A DNA stretch of 64,000 nt from Candidatus Siliceabacter maunaloa (GCA_024330185.1 JANDLV010000004.1:1-64000); one strand, 5' to 3'. Shown: positions 1 to 9,941, numbered from the stretch's first letter. Numbers and translations: made by a program. Notes: generated by a model from the letters alone, not told the origin.

Positions 1-1502
1 TTCACGAAGCCGCTCACCGTGACCGCCGCCGGCTCGCGCCAGCGCGCCGCGTCCACCGTGGCCGCATCCGGCGCGTAGACCCAGCCACGATTGACGATCA
101 CCGCCGTATCGGTGCCGGCCAGGCGCAGCGCGGCGAGCGGGAGCCGCGCGGCGGCGGGCGCGTCGCGGCGCTCGCGGGCGGGCGCGGAGGGGGCGTGGGC
201 TGACCCGTTCGCGGAGCGGGCGGGTGGCTCGGCGGCCGGTGGTGAAGAGGACGGGGAGGGGGACTCGTCCTGGGCGGCGGATGGGTCGTCGGGCGGCTCG
301 TCGCCGGATGCGGAGGAGGCCCCGGCGGACGCGCCGGCGCCGCGGGAGGAGGGCTGCGGGGCACGATCGTCGCCCGGACTCGGGTCGGACGGTGGCGGTG
401 CGCCGCCGTTCCCGCCGCCCTCCGGCGGTTCGGGCTCGCCGTCCAGCGCGCGCTCGAGCTCGCCGTCACCGTCGCCCTGGGCGTCGAGCGGGTCGCGCCG
501 GCGGCGGTGGGCGAGCGCGAGCGCCGCGGCGCGACGCACGTGGTCCTCGCCGACCTCCTCGCAGCCCTCCAGCGCCGCGAGCGCCCGCGCGGCGCGTGCC
601 GAGACGATGTCGCCGCGCACGCCGTCCACGCCCAGGCGCGCGCACGCGCCGGTGATGCGCGCCAGCTCGCGCTCGGTCAGCACGACCCGTGCCAACCGCT
701 CGCGCCCGGCGGCGATGCGCGCGGCGAGCTCACGCTCGGCGTCGGCGAAGCGCGCGGCGAAGGCGGCGGGGTCGGCCTCGAAGGCCAGCCGGCGGCGGAC
801 GATCTCGCCCCGCTGGGCGGGATCGGTCGGCGTGCGCACCTCGACGCCCAGCCCGAAGCGGTCCAGGAGCTGGGGACGCAGCTCGCCCTCCTCGGGGTTC
901 ATCGTGCCCACGAGCAGGAAGCGCGCGTCGTGCTGCGCGGAGACCGCCTCGCGCTCCACGCGCGCGATGCCGGAGGCCGCCGCGTCGAGGACCGCGTCGA
1001 CGAGGTGGTCGGGCAGCAGGTTGACCTCGTCGACGTAGAGGATCCCGCGGTGCGCGCGGGCCAGCAGGCCCGGCTCGAAGGCGTGCTCGCCGGCCAGTGC
1101 GCGGCCGAGGTCCAGCGCGCCCACGAGGCGGTCGAGCGTTGCGCCGAGGGGCAGCTCGACGAGCACGGCCGAGCGGTCCTGCGTCCCCGCGTCGGTGGGG
1201 ACCTGCCCGCCGGGCGCCTGCTCGCCGGGGGCGAAGGCGAACGCCTGGCCGGCCGCCGCCGCCACCGGCGGCAGCAGCGGCGCCAGCGCGCGTACGGCGG
1301 TCGACTTGGCCGTGCCGCGCTCGCCGCGCACGAGGACGCCGCCGACATCCGGTGCGACCGCGTTGACCAGCAGCGCCTCGATCAGCGCCTCCTGGCCGAC
1401 GATCGCCGAGAGGGGGTAGGCCGCCGCGACGCGCCCGGCCGGGGCGTCGGTGCCACGGGCGGCCGCGGCGGGGGCGCCGGAGCCTGAGGCGGGCCTGCTC
1501 AC
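1..1502 (-). CDS. Cobaltochelatase AAA+ subunit, ChlI/ChlD type (partial)
   Basis: ATPase partner of the CobN chelatase, expected to power insertion of cobalt into the corrin ring in the cytoplasm. About 500 residues are visible and the frame stays open at the left window edge. The AAA+ domain shows Walker [10 protein letters not shown] (residues 60-68), Walker B ILYVDEVN (about 154-161) and the sensor/arginine region [10 protein letters not shown]...LLDRFG (about 199-217). After the lid helices comes a Pro/Ser/Glu/Asp-rich linker (about 345-445), as in ChlD-type proteins; the integrin-I/VWA domain expected after it would lie outside the window. The GTG start at 1502 shares GTGA with the cobN stop, so translation is probably coupled. 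No CobS or CobT is present, so this protein is inferred to serve both roles. Confidence 0.88.
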   Translation of the reverse strand, partial: MSRPASGSGAPAAAARGTDAPAGRVAAAYPLSAIVGQEALIEALLVNAVAPDVGGVLVRGERGTAKSTAVRALAPLLPPVAAAAGQAFAFAPGEQAPGGQVPTDAGTQDRSAVLVELPLGATLDRLVGALDLGRALAGEHAFEPGLLARAHRGILYVDEVNLLPDHLVDAVLDAAASGIARVEREAVSAQHDARFLLVGTMNPEEGELRPQLLDRFGLGVEVRTPTDPAQRGEIVRRRLAFEADPAAFAARFADAERELAARIAAGRERLARVVLTERELARITGACARLGVDGVRGDIVSARAARALAALEGCEEVGEDHVRRAAALALAHRRRRDPLDAQGDGDGELERALDGEPEPPEGGGNGGAPPPSDPSPGDDRAPQPSSRGAGASAGASSASGDEPPDDPSAAQDESPSPSSSPPAAEPPARSANGSAHAPSAPARERRDAPAAARLPLAALRLAGTDTAVIVNRGWVYAPDAATVDAARWREPAAVTVSGFV

Positions 1503-4500
1503 GCCCCGGCCCCCTCGAGCTCGCCCTCCAGGGCCAGGAAGCGGTCGCGCAGGCCGCTGAGCGTCGCCTCCTCGGGCACCTCCCAGAGCCCCCGGTCGGC
1601 GGCCTCGAGCAGGCGCTCGGCGATGGCCCGGCCGGCCCACGGGTTGGAGGCGGCCATGAAGTCGGCGAGGTCGGGGTCGAGGACGTAGCGCTGGGCGACC
1701 TGCTCGTACATCCAGTCCTCGGCCACCCCGGTGGTCGCGTCGTAGCCGAACAGGTAGTCGACGGTCGCCGCCAGCTCGGCCGCGCCCTTGTAGCCGTGGC
1801 GCACCATCGAAGCGATCCAGCGTGGGTTGGCGACACGCGCGCGGAACACCCGGCGCGTCTCCTCGCCCAGCGTGCGCGTGCGCACCCGCGAGGGGTCCGC
1901 GCTGTCGCCCAGGTAGGCGGCCGGCGCGCGGCCCGTCTGCGCCTCCACGGCGGCGACCATCCCGCCGTGGAACTGGAAGTAGTCGTCGGAGTCCAGGATG
2001 TCGTGCTCGGCGGAGTCGACGTTCTTGACCGCCGCCTCGATGCGCCCGTGGCACTCGCGCATGGCGTCGCGCGCCGGCGCTCCGGCGAGGCTGCGCCCGT
2101 AGGCATAGCCGCCCCAGGCCTCGTAGACCGCGGCGATGTCGCCCCGGTCGCGCCAGTCGCGGGCGTCGACGAGCTGCAGCAGCCCGGCGCCGTAGGTCCC
2201 CGGCTTGGAGCCGAAGACGCGCATGGTCGCGCGCCGCCACGCGCCGTCGCCCAGCTCGGCGGCAAGGCGCTGCGCGTCGGCGCGTGCGTGCGCGGCGACG
2301 AAGTTGTCGGCGTCGGCCTCGTCCAGCGCGGCGACCGTGGCCACCGCGTCGTCGAGCAGCGCCACCAGATGGGGGAAGGCGTCACGGAAGAACCCGGAGA
2401 TGCGGACGGTCACGTCGATCCGCGGGCGGCCCAGCTCGGCCAGCGGGATGACCTCCGTACCCATCACCCGCCCGGACTCGGGGTGCCACGTGGGGCGCAC
2501 GCCCAGCAGCGCGAGGATCTCGGCGACGTCGTCACCCTGGGTGCGCATGGCCGACGTTCCCCACGCGACGAGGCCCACCATGCGCGGGAAGTCGCCGGTG
2601 TCGGTGCGGTGGCGCTCCAGCAGCGCGTCGGCCAGGCGCACGCCGACCTCCCACGACAGCCGCGAGGGCAGGGAACGGGGGTCGACGGAGTAGAAGTTGC
2701 GCCCGGTAGGCAGCACGTCGACGCGGCCGCGGGTCGGCGCCCCGGACGGGCCGGCCGGCACGTGGCGGCCGTGCAGCGCGGCGAGCACGTTGTCCAGCTC
2801 GGCGTGCGTGCCGCGGATGCGCGGCACGACCTCGTCGCAGGCGAAGCGCAGCGCGCGCTGGACACCGTCGTCGCGCCGGCCGAGCACCTCCTCGCACACC
2901 GCGCCGGCGGTGTCGGCGACCCAGTCGCGAACGGCGAGCCCGTCGAGCAGGGCCATCTGCGCGGCCTCGAGGCGGTCGACGAGGTCGCCGGCGCTGGCGG
3001 CGGGGCCGGGGAAGCGCTCGAGCAGTGCGCCGAGCGCGGCGGCGGTGAGAGCGGGTGCGGGCGGGACGACGGGGCTCGCCTCGAGCGCTGGCTCGAGCCC
3101 GCCGGCGCCGGTGGGCGCGCCGGGCGGAGCGGGCGCCGGCGCACCGGGCGCCGCCACCAGCCCCGGCTCGTCGAGCCCGAACGCGGCGCCGACCGCGCGG
3201 CGCAGACCGGGCACGCCGGCGGTGCCCAGGCGCAGCATCGCGGAGGTCAGGCCGCGGAGCTGGTCGCCCTCGGGCGCCCGGCCCAGGACGTGCAGCCCGT
3301 CCTTGATCTGGACGTCCTTGACCTCGCACAGGTAGCCGTCGATGTGCTCGACCAGCGCGCCGACGTCGTCGGGGCGCTCGTGCACGCCGATGTCGGCCTG
3401 CAGGTTGGCGGCCTCGACCGCCGTCCAGATCCGCGCCGCCAGGGCCGGGAGCTTGGGCGGGTCGAGCACCTCCAGGCGCGCGTACTCGTCCAGCAGCGTC
3501 TCGAGCTCGGCCATCTCGTCGTAGGTGTCCGCGCGCATCATCGGCGGCACGAGGTGGTCGACGATCACGGCGTGGGCGCGGCGCTTGGCCTGCACGCCCT
3601 CCCCCGGGTCGTTGACCACGAAGGGGTAGACGAGCGGCGTGTCGCCCAGCGCGGCGTCGGGCGTGCACGACGAACTCAGCGCGAGCATCTTGCCCGGGGT
3701 CCACTCCAGCGTGCCGTGCTTGCCCAGGTGCACGATCGCGTCGGCGCCCCAGTGGTGGGTGAGCCAGCGGTAGCACGCGAGGTAGTGGTGGGTGGCCGGC
3801 AGCTCGGGGTCGTGGTAGATGCCGACCGGGTCCTCGCCGTAGCCGCGCGGCGGCTGGATGGCGATCAGCACGTTGCCCAGCTCGAGGCCCGCGATCACGA
3901 AGGCGTCGCCGTCGACGTAGTGGTCGCCCGGCGGCGGGCCCCAGCGCGCCTCCATCTTCTCTTGCAGCTCGGCGGGCAGGGTGCGATACCAGTCCAGGTA
4001 GTCGCCGACGGGCAGGCGCAGCGGCGCAGCGGCGAGCTGCTCGTCGGTGAGGAACTCGGGGTCGTGGCCGCCGCTGGCGATCAGCTCGGCCATCAGCTCG
4101 TCGCCGTGGGCGAACGGGCGCTCGACGTCCATGCCGTCGTCGTGCAGCGCGTCGAGCAGCGTCAGCGCACTGGCCGGCGTGTCCAGGCCGACGGCCATCC
4201 CCACGCGCGCGTGCTTGGTCGGGAAGCTGGTCAGGAGGATCGCCACACGCCGCTGCGCGGGTGGAGTCGTGCGCAGCCGCGCGTGGCGCACCGCCAGCCC
4301 CGCCACCCGCGCGCAGCGCTCGGGATCGGGGACGTAGCGCGCGACGGGCGTGCCCACCGGCGAGCCGCCGCCGTCGCGCTCCTTGAAGGAGAACACCCCG
4401 CCGAGCAGGCGGCCGTCGAACTCGGGGATCGCGACCTGCGTGGCGGCGTCCAGGGGTGACAGCCCGGTGTCCGAGGCCTCCCACGCCGCGCGCGACTGGG

Positions 4501-5338
4501 TCGCCGCGACGGCCTGGAACACCGGGACGTCGAGCTGCGCGAGGGCCGAGGCGTCCCAGTCCTGCCACAGCTCGTCGTGCTCCGAACGCGCGTCGGCCGC
4601 GCCCGAGCCGCCCGTGGCCAGCATCGTGGTCAGCAGCGCGTCGACGTGGCCGTCGAGCAGCGCCAGCGCTGGCACCTCACCGTCGGGTCCGCGGCGCAGG
4701 GTGGGGCACCAGACCGCGAGCGCGTTGGCGCCCGCCGCCTCGATCGCCGCGCACAGCCCGTCGACGAACGCCGTGTTGCCGGTCAGGCGGTGGGAGCGGT
4801 AGAAGCAGATGCCGATCGTGGGACGTCCCGCATCGTGGAGCGCCAGCGCACGGTCGAGCGGCACGTCACCCTCGTCGGGCACGTAGACACCGAGGTCGGC
4901 CACCTCCCTGGGCGGCGCGAAGCCGTGGCCCTCCAGCAGGAACGTGTCGGCCAGGAAGCGCAGCATCTGCTCCACGTTGTCCACGTCGCCGTGGCGCAGG
5001 TACTCGCCGGCCTGGGCGACGGCGCCCGACGGGGCGAGCGACAGCGCCGTCATCTCGGCGTCGGGCTCGATCTCGCCGCCCAGCGCGAGCAGCGCGATGC
5101 CGCGCTGGGCGCACCGCGCGCGCAGCGCGTCGAAGCCCTCGGGCCAGCCCCTCCGGCCGCCCAGGATCCGACACAACACGACCCGCGCGTCGCCGTCCAG
5201 GACGTCGTCGACGAGCTCGACGCCCCCGCCCGGTCCCGGGTTGAAGCAGCGCACGTCGCCGAAGTCGTCGGGCAACTGCGCCACGGCGGCCGCCGTGGCG
5301 AGCATCTCGGTGTCGGCGGTGGTCACGAAGCGCAGCAC
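1499..5338 (-). CDS. cobN: Cobaltochelatase large subunit CobN
   Basis: Large catalytic subunit of cobaltochelatase, of about 1279 residues, which matches the CobN/BchH family length. The GTG start at 5338 (M-L-R-F-V-T-T-A-D) has a GGAGG 7 nt upstream and falls 16 nt inside the 3' end of the preceding phosphatase gene. The reading frame stays open upstream to 5968, but that extension is antisense-type composition and is not CobN-like. Family features seen include a His/Trp/Gly-rich core ([14 protein letters not shown]), [13 protein letters not shown], and the C-terminal GGYAYGR and [19 protein letters not shown] blocks. A Pro/Ala/Gly-rich insert (about residues 725-760) is probably a flexible linker. 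It lies between the phosphatase and the AAA+ subunit under a cobalamin riboswitch, so it should be repressed when B12 is plentiful. Confidence 0.95.
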   Translation of the reverse strand: MLRFVTTADTEMLATAAAVAQLPDDFGDVRCFNPGPGGGVELVDDVLDGDARVVLCRILGGRRGWPEGFDALRARCAQRGIALLALGGEIEPDAEMTALSLAPSGAVAQAGEYLRHGDVDNVEQMLRFLADTFLLEGHGFAPPREVADLGVYVPDEGDVPLDRALALHDAGRPTIGICFYRSHRLTGNTAFVDGLCAAIEAAGANALAVWCPTLRRGPDGEVPALALLDGHVDALLTTMLATGGSGAADARSEHDELWQDWDASALAQLDVPVFQAVAATQSRAAWEASDTGLSPLDAATQVAIPEFDGRLLGGVFSFKERDGGGSPVGTPVARYVPDPERCARVAGLAVRHARLRTTPPAQRRVAILLTSFPTKHARVGMAVGLDTPASALTLLDALHDDGMDVERPFAHGDELMAELIASGGHDPEFLTDEQLAAAPLRLPVGDYLDWYRTLPAELQEKMEARWGPPPGDHYVDGDAFVIAGLELGNVLIAIQPPRGYGEDPVGIYHDPELPATHHYLACYRWLTHHWGADAIVHLGKHGTLEWTPGKMLALSSSCTPDAALGDTPLVYPFVVNDPGEGVQAKRRAHAVIVDHLVPPMMRADTYDEMAELETLLDEYARLEVLDPPKLPALAARIWTAVEAANLQADIGVHERPDDVGALVEHIDGYLCEVKDVQIKDGLHVLGRAPEGDQLRGLTSAMLRLGTAGVPGLRRAVGAAFGLDEPGLVAAPGAPAPAPPGAPTGAGGLEPALEASPVVPPAPALTAAALGALLERFPGPAASAGDLVDRLEAAQMALLDGLAVRDWVADTAGAVCEEVLGRRDDGVQRALRFACDEVVPRIRGTHAELDNVLAALHGRHVPAGPSGAPTRGRVDVLPTGRNFYSVDPRSLPSRLSWEVGVRLADALLERHRTDTGDFPRMVGLVAWGTSAMRTQGDDVAEILALLGVRPTWHPESGRVMGTEVIPLAELGRPRIDVTVRISGFFRDAFPHLVALLDDAVATVAALDEADADNFVAAHARADAQRLAAELGDGAWRRATMRVFGSKPGTYGAGLLQLVDARDWRDRGDIAAVYEAWGGYAYGRSLAGAPARDAMRECHGRIEAAVKNVDSAEHDILDSDDYFQFHGGMVAAVEAQTGRAPAAYLGDSADPSRVRTRTLGEETRRVFRARVANPRWIASMVRHGYKGAAELAATVDYLFGYDATTGVAEDWMYEQVAQRYVLDPDLADFMAASNPWAGRAIAERLLEAADRGLWEVPEEATLSGLRDRFLALEGELEGAGA

Positions 5339-5949
5339 GGATGGACCTCCGTCCGGGTGGCGGGAAGCGGGTCGGCGGCCTTGCCGCCACCGGCGCTGTT
5401 GACGCGCGTGACGGTCCAGCGCCCGTCGTGGGCGTGCAGCTCGGTGATGGCCAGCGGGCCGGCGTCGATGCGCCAGAAGGCGTCCAGCGGCGCGCCGAGC
5501 GCGTGCACGACCGCCGCCTTGACCACGCCGCCGTGGGTGATGGCGACGGTGCCCCCGTCGCCGTCGGCCTGGCCGTCCAGCCAGCCGGCGACCCGGCGTG
5601 CGAACGCCGCGAGGCTCTCCCCGCCGTGCGGGCAGGCGTCGGGGTCGGTCATCCACGCCCGGACGGCGTCGGGCTCGCGCTCGTGGACGTCGGCGAGCGT
5701 CCGCCCGGCCCACGCGCCGAAGTCGCACTCGGCCAGGCCCGGGTCCTCGGTCGCCTCCAGGCCCGCCGCGCTCGCCGTCTGGGCGCAGCGCAGTGCCGGG
5801 CTGCACAGCACGGTGGCGTGGCGCGGCAGGCGGGCGCCGAGCTGCGCGGCCTGCGCTCGGGCGGCCTCGTCGAGCGGTTCGTCGAGGGGGAAGGCCGCCT
5901 CGTGGGTGGCCTGGGTGGGGGCGTGGCGGATGAGGAGAAGCCGCCTCAT
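5323..5949 (-). CDS. Histidine phosphatase family protein (CobC/CbiZ-like context)
   Basis: Phosphoglycerate-mutase-like histidine phosphatase of 208 residues, with the catalytic RH motif LIRHAPT (residues 6-12), the second catalytic His in ITHGG (about 146-150) and a CSPALRCAQTA segment. It is the first gene of the riboswitch-controlled unit, directly before cobN and overlapping it by 16 nt. In B12 gene clusters such enzymes often act as alpha-ribazole phosphatase in lower-ligand assembly, so that role is inferred from position and not proven by the sequence. The ATG is preceded by GGGGAGG at good spacing. A general phosphoglycerate-mutase-like activity cannot be excluded. Confidence 0.85.
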   Translation of the reverse strand: MRRLLLIRHAPTQATHEAAFPLDEPLDEAARAQAAQLGARLPRHATVLCSPALRCAQTASAAGLEATEDPGLAECDFGAWAGRTLADVHEREPDAVRAWMTDPDACPHGGESLAAFARRVAGWLDGQADGDGGTVAITHGGVVKAAVVHALGAPLDAFWRIDAGPLAITELHAHDGRWTVTRVNSAGGGKAADPLPATRTEVHPCCAS

Positions 5950-5984
5950 GGAACCTCCCCGGGATCATGCGTCCCGGTCATCGG

Positions 5985-6105
5985 AAGGGCGCCGCGGCGG
6001 GGAGTTCCTGACTTCCGGAGCGGCGATCTCCGGTCACAGTGGCGCGACCGCGCCGGGCTTGCACCGGCTTCCTCGCACCGCCACGCTGACGCCGGCGATG
6101 CTATC
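5985..6105 (-). promoter_or_regulatory. Cobalamin riboswitch
   Basis: The leader of the phosphatase-cobN-chelatase unit contains the conserved core of an adenosylcobalamin riboswitch on the minus strand: GAAGCCGGTGCAAGCCCGGC (6072 down to 6053), then the hallmark GCCACTGTGACCG (6043-6031), then a B12-box-like AGTCAGGAACTC (about 6012-6001). Order and spacing match the family. It sits 36-150 nt before the ATG at 5949, with GGGGAGG between, so control at ribosome-binding-site access is plausible. Outer boundaries are approximate because the closing stem was judged by eye. Confidence 0.9.
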
Positions 6106-6144
6106 GGTCCGAGCGCCGGTCGAGCGGTCAGGCGGACCACTCGG

Positions 6145-6639
6145 TCACGAGTCCGCTTCGAGGCGCTCCAGATCCTCGCGGTCCTTGGGGCGCCCGGCGG
6201 CGCGCTTCATCTCGAGCAGCGCCGCCAGCGAGCACACGCTGATCGACAGGCCCAGCACCTCCGCGCTCAGGGCGTCCGCCGCGAGATCAGCGTACTCGAG
6301 CTCGCGGGTCCCTCCGTCGACCCACTGCATGAGATCGAGCACGCCGAGGTCGGTGAGCGTGCGGAAGTTGCTCCCGCCCGCGAGCCCGTCCGCCTCCCGG
6401 GGGTCGGCAGGAAGCTCCGCGGGGCTGAACTCCTCGAGCCCGAGCGCTCTGGCGTTGAGCCCACGGAGGAGTGCCGCCAGACGCTCGAGGTTCGCGCGCT
6501 CGGGATCGGGACAGATGTCGATGTCGCCCGTGTAGCGGTGATGGCCGTGCGCGTTGACCGCCCAGCCGCCGATGAGGACGTAGCGGACACCGGCCTCGTG
6601 GAGGGCTCGGAACAGCGCCTCCGGGTCGTAGCCGCTCAC
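6145..6639 (-). CDS. Nucleotidyltransferase (AbiEii/DUF6036-like)
   Basis: A 164-residue protein with a nucleotidyltransferase core: VLIGGWAVNAHGHHRYTGDIDI carries the GG turn and the D-x-D metal-binding pair (here GDIDI, about residue 38). This is the arrangement seen in AbiEii-type and DUF6036 proteins, which often act as the toxin half of two-gene modules by nucleotide transfer. GTG start at 6639 is chosen because it overlaps the upstream small gene by GTGA; the frame continues upstream without resemblance to the family. The C-terminus contains AALLEMKRAAGRPKDREDLERL, a conserved tail of this family. Enzyme target is unknown. Confidence 0.8.
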   Translation of the reverse strand: MSGYDPEALFRALHEAGVRYVLIGGWAVNAHGHHRYTGDIDICPDPERANLERLAALLRGLNARALGLEEFSPAELPADPREADGLAGGSNFRTLTDLGVLDLMQWVDGGTRELEYADLAADALSAEVLGLSISVCSLAALLEMKRAAGRPKDREDLERLEADS

Positions 6640-6821
6640 TGCCGGCGACGAACGGAGCCGTGCAGCGCGTCGGCGGCGCGATGGAGGCGCAGTGCGTCCT
6701 CGAGGTTCGCACCGACGCCACGCGCCCGGTTGAGCCGGACGATCTCGCGGCGGGCCGCGCGGTCGCGACGCTGCTCCGCGTCGACCGAGCGCTGCGCCTT
6801 GTGTGGCTGCGCGGACGCCAT
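6636..6821 (-). CDS. Small partner of nucleotidyltransferase, putative antitoxin
   Basis: A 61-residue, strongly charged (Arg/Ala-rich) protein starting with ATG at 6821 and ending in TGA that overlaps the GTG start of the nucleotidyltransferase by 4 nt. No named domain was recognised. A helical basic segment is followed by RGVGANLEDALRLHRAAD, a pattern seen in small proteins encoded next to nucleotidyltransferases. Size, order and translational coupling suggest a regulator or antitoxin of the downstream enzyme. That role is inference from arrangement only. Confidence 0.6.
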   Translation of the reverse strand: MASAQPHKAQRSVDAEQRRDRAARREIVRLNRARGVGANLEDALRLHRAADALHGSVRRRQ

Positions 6822-6867
6822 CGGTGCATCGTAGACCGGTGGCGGCCCGCTCCGAGCCGCGCACCAC

Positions 6868-7734
6868 TCAGGCCACCAGTCGGCGCACCTGCTCGGCGAT
6901 CTCCGCCGGCGCGTCCTCCTGGACGAAGTGCTTGCCGGGCAGCCGCACGATCTCGTCGAGGCCCAGCGCCTGCCGCGCGTGCTCGCCCTGGACGTCGACG
7001 CGCAGCCACGGGTCCTGCTCGCCCCACACCGCCTGGGCGGGGAACGCGCGGCGGGTCAGCGCGCCCAGGACGCGGGACTCGAAGGCCTCGGTGCGCTCGA
7101 AGCCGCGCATGATCCGAAGGAAGGCCCGCCCGCCGTCGCCGCGCTTGAGCAGCGGCACGTAGGCCTGCAGCTCGGCCGCCGGGACCGTCGTGGCCACGCC
7201 CTGCAGGCGTATGAGGCGCTCAAGGGCGACCGGGTGCAGCGTGCGCAGGTAAGCCTCGCCGATCCCGCGGCGGGCGAAGGGCTCCATCGCCCAGGGCCGC
7301 TTGAACGTCGCGGCGCGGACGATGGAGTTGAGGACGGTCAGCGACGCGACGCGGTCGGGCGCGCGGGAGACGACGTCGAAGCCCACGGGGCCGCCGATGT
7401 CGTGCACGACGAGGTGGAAGCGATCGAGCCCCAGGGCGTCGAGCGCGGCGAGCGTCCACGCTCCCAGGCCCGACCAGCGGTAGTCGAAGCGCTGCGGGCG
7501 TTGCGCCAGCCCCAGCCCCGGGAGGTCGAAGGCGATGCCGCGCAGGCCGCGTGTCGCCAGCTCGGGCAGGACCTTGCGGTACAGGAACGACGAGGTGGGG
7601 ACGCCGTGCAGGCACACGACCGGCGCGCCGTCGCCCTCCTCCCAGACCACCGTCGAGGCGCCGGGGACGGCGAGCGGTCGCCCCCGGGCGGCCCAACCGT
7701 CGATGATCGCCGCGACGTCTGCACCGGGAGACAT
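6868..7734 (-). CDS. Alpha/beta hydrolase, haloalkane-dehalogenase-like
   Basis: A 288-residue alpha/beta hydrolase. The oxyanion segment LHGVPTSSFLYRKVLPEL, nucleophile elbow VVHDIGGPVGFD (nucleophile Asp), acid-region WGEQDPWL and terminal GKHFVQED (catalytic His) match the dehalogenase/epoxide-hydrolase branch. The residues that usually bind halide are replaced: the position after HG is Val rather than Asn or Glu, and the residue after the nucleophile Asp is Ile rather than Trp. A true dehalogenase is therefore doubtful. ATG at 7734 has TAGG upstream at normal spacing; an in-frame GTG at 7743 is the alternative. It is divergent from the amidotransferase gene at 7778. Confidence 0.85.
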   Translation of the reverse strand: MSPGADVAAIIDGWAARGRPLAVPGASTVVWEEGDGAPVVCLHGVPTSSFLYRKVLPELATRGLRGIAFDLPGLGLAQRPQRFDYRWSGLGAWTLAALDALGLDRFHLVVHDIGGPVGFDVVSRAPDRVASLTVLNSIVRAATFKRPWAMEPFARRGIGEAYLRTLHPVALERLIRLQGVATTVPAAELQAYVPLLKRGDGGRAFLRIMRGFERTEAFESRVLGALTRRAFPAQAVWGEQDPWLRVDVQGEHARQALGLDEIVRLPGKHFVQEDAPAEIAEQVRRLVA

Positions 7735-7777
7735 TTCCGTCACCTACCCCTTCACGCGAGCCGCTAGCGTGGCCCCG

Positions 7778-8536
7778 ATGCCCCGCCCGCTGATCGCGCT
7801 GAGCACATCGGAGCTGCACGAGCCCCACCACACCCGTCAGGTGCAGCAGACGCTCACGCATCGGCGCGACCTGGCCCTGGGCATGGACTACCCGCACACG
7901 ATCGCACAGGCGGGCGGGGTGCCGGTGGTGGTGCCGCCGAGCGAAGCGGTCGACATCGACGCGCTGGCGGAGCGGGTGGACGGCCTGTGCCTCTCGGGCG
8001 GCCCCGACATCGACCCGTCGGTCTACGGCGCGCAGCCCCACCCGGCGCTCGGCCCGACCGACCCGGAGGTCGACCGCTTCGAAGTGGCGCTCCTCCGCGC
8101 GGCGCAGGCGCGCGACCTCCCGATCCTCTGTCTGTGTCGCGGCATGCAGACGCTGAACGTGGCACGCGGGGGGACGCTGATCCAGGACCTGCCCAGCCAA
8201 CGGCCCTCCTCCGTGTCCCACCGCCAGGAGGGATCGGGCACGCAGCCCACGCATCGGGTGCGCATCGAGGCCGGCTCGGTACTCGCGACCGCGCTGCAGG
8301 CCGTCGAGGTCGAGGTCAACACGTTCCACCATCAGGCCGTGGACCGCTTGGGCGAGGGCCTGCGTCCGGTCGCCTGGACGCCCGATGACCTGATCGAGGG
8401 CATCGAGGACCCCGACCAACGGTTCCTCGTGGGCGTGCAGTGGCACGCCGAGTCGCTGCGCGCGCTGGCCGAGCAGCGGGCGCTGTTCGCGGCCTTCACC
8501 GCCGCGGCGGTCCACCGTCCGTCCATGGTCTCGTAG
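7778..8536 (+). CDS. Class I glutamine amidotransferase-like hydrolase (peptidase C26, PuuD-like)
   Basis: A 252-residue gamma-glutamyl hydrolase of the class I amidotransferase fold. Visible are LSGGPDIDPSVYG (oxyanion region), the nucleophile Cys120 in LCLCRGMQTLNV, NTFHHQAV, and the catalytic His-Glu in GVQWHAES. Relatives include PuuD, which removes glutamate from gamma-glutamyl-GABA. The ATG at 7778 is chosen because the family N-terminus PLIALS follows it and a TAGCGT hexamer (7765-7770) lies 7 nt upstream, consistent with a leaderless mRNA. Downstream lie an ATP-grasp and a GCS2-type ligase, suggesting it hydrolyses or recycles a gamma-glutamyl-type product. The substrate is unknown. 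Confidence 0.88.
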   Translation: MPRPLIALSTSELHEPHHTRQVQQTLTHRRDLALGMDYPHTIAQAGGVPVVVPPSEAVDIDALAERVDGLCLSGGPDIDPSVYGAQPHPALGPTDPEVDRFEVALLRAAQARDLPILCLCRGMQTLNVARGGTLIQDLPSQRPSSVSHRQEGSGTQPTHRVRIEAGSVLATALQAVEVEVNTFHHQAVDRLGEGLRPVAWTPDDLIEGIEDPDQRFLVGVQWHAESLRALAEQRALFAAFTAAAVHRPSMVS

Positions 8537-8573
8537 CGTCGACACCTGAGCGGGTACCACGGGAGCCGTGCAC

Positions 8574-9941
8574 ATGACGATCGCCCACGACGAGGCCACC
8601 GTCCCCGGCGGACCCTCCGAGGCCTACACGGAGCTGCTCACGGAGCTGGGCGACGAGGATCTGTACATGCTGGGCGAGGCAGTCGCCGCCGGGCTGGCCG
8701 CCCAGGGCTGCGTGTTCGACGGCCACCCGTTCCGGGTCGACCCCGTGCCGCGCCTCCTGGGCAGCGCCGAATGGGAGGATCTGCACGCCGGCCTGGCCCA
8801 GCGTGTGCGTGCGCTGGACGCCTTCGTCGCCGACGCCCACGGCGAGCGTGCGGCGGTCCGCGAGGGCGTCGTGCCGGCACGGCTGCTCGAGGGCTCCGAG
8901 CACGTCGACCCCATCCCAGCGCAGCTACCTCCGGCGAGATTCTGCGTCGGGGTTGCCGGCGTGGACCTCGTGCGCGACGGGGACGGTCGCCTGCTCTGCC
9001 TCGAGGACAACGTGCGCACGCCGTCGGGGATGGCCTACGCCGTCGCCGCGCGGCGTGCCGTGGGCGAGCAGCGCGAGGGCGGACCGCCGCTCGGCGAGCT
9101 GGAGCGGGCGCTGGACGACCTCCTCTCCGGCGTGCTCTGTGCCGCGACGTCCCCGGGCGCGACGGCTGCGGGCCCGTCCATCGCCCTGCTGACCGACGGA
9201 CCGGCCAACACCGCGTACTGGGAGCACCAGGAGCTCGCGTGGCTCCTGGGCCTCCCCCTGGTCACCCTGGACGACCTGCGGGTGCGCGGCGAGCGCCTGG
9301 AGGCGAGCACCGCCGTGGGGTGGCGGCCGATCGACGTCCTCTACCGGCGCACCGAGGAGGAGCACCTGGGCGACGGCCGTGGTGGTCTCACCGCGATCGG
9401 CGAGGCGCTCGTCGGGCCGCTGCGCGCCGGCACCCTGGCCCTGGTCAACGCGCCGGGGGCAGGGGTGGCCGACGACAAGCTCACCCACGCCTACGTCGAC
9501 GACCTGATCCGCTTCTTCTGCGCGCAAGAGCCGCTGCTGCCCTCGGTGGCCACCTACGACCTCGGCGACGCCGGGGTGCTTGCCGAAGTGCTGGGCCGCC
9601 TCGACGAGCTGGTCGTCAAGCCGCGCGGGGCGGCGGGCGGCGCCGGTGTACTGGTCGGTCCCCGGGCGACGGCGCAGGAGCTGCGCCGAGCGCGCGAGGC
9701 CATCGAGGAGCGCCCGCACGGATGGGTGGCCCAGGAGACCGTCGCGCTCTCCACCCACCCGACCGTGATCGGCGATCGCCTCGCGCCCCGCCACGTCGAC
9801 CTGCGTCCCTTCACCTTCTTCGACGGCCGCGAGGCGCGCGTGCTCCCCGGCGCCCTGACGCGCGCGGCCTTCGGCGAGGGCGAGATGGTGGTCAACTCCT
9901 CGCGCGAAGGCGGCGCGAAGGACACCTGGATCGTCGTGTGA
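8574..9941 (+). CDS. Circularly permuted ATP-grasp protein (DUF404/DUF407 family)
   Basis: A 455-residue circularly permuted ATP-grasp enzyme, a class predicted to join a carboxylate and an amine using ATP. Family segments seen are FDGHPFRVDPVPRLL near the start, CLEDNVRTPSGMAYA, PIDVLYRRTEEE, NAPGAGVADDKLTHAYV, the ATP-binding VVKPRGAAGGAGVLVGP, and C-terminal RHVDLRPFTFFDG with VVNSSREGGAKDTWIV. ATG at 8574 has GGGAG 8 nt upstream; a GTG at 8568 would be too close. A TAGCGT hexamer lies at 8533-8538. Its stop overlaps the start of the next ligase gene, so the two are probably made together. The natural substrate is not known. Confidence 0.88.
   Translation: MTIAHDEATVPGGPSEAYTELLTELGDEDLYMLGEAVAAGLAAQGCVFDGHPFRVDPVPRLLGSAEWEDLHAGLAQRVRALDAFVADAHGERAAVREGVVPARLLEGSEHVDPIPAQLPPARFCVGVAGVDLVRDGDGRLLCLEDNVRTPSGMAYAVAARRAVGEQREGGPPLGELERALDDLLSGVLCAATSPGATAAGPSIALLTDGPANTAYWEHQELAWLLGLPLVTLDDLRVRGERLEASTAVGWRPIDVLYRRTEEEHLGDGRGGLTAIGEALVGPLRAGTLALVNAPGAGVADDKLTHAYVDDLIRFFCAQEPLLPSVATYDLGDAGVLAEVLGRLDELVVKPRGAAGGAGVLVGPRATAQELRRAREAIEERPHGWVAQETVALSTHPTVIGDRLAPRHVDLRPFTFFDGREARVLPGALTRAAFGEGEMVVNSSREGGAKDTWIVV

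Noticed and set aside
1796-4459. 887-codon open plus-strand frame
   Set aside because: It lies antisense to cobN, has Arg/Gly/His-rich composition without a family pattern, and follows from high GC codon bias.
5339-5968. N-terminal extension of the CobN frame to 5968
   Set aside because: Overlaps the whole phosphatase gene and shows no CobN similarity; GTG 5338 with GGAGG is better.
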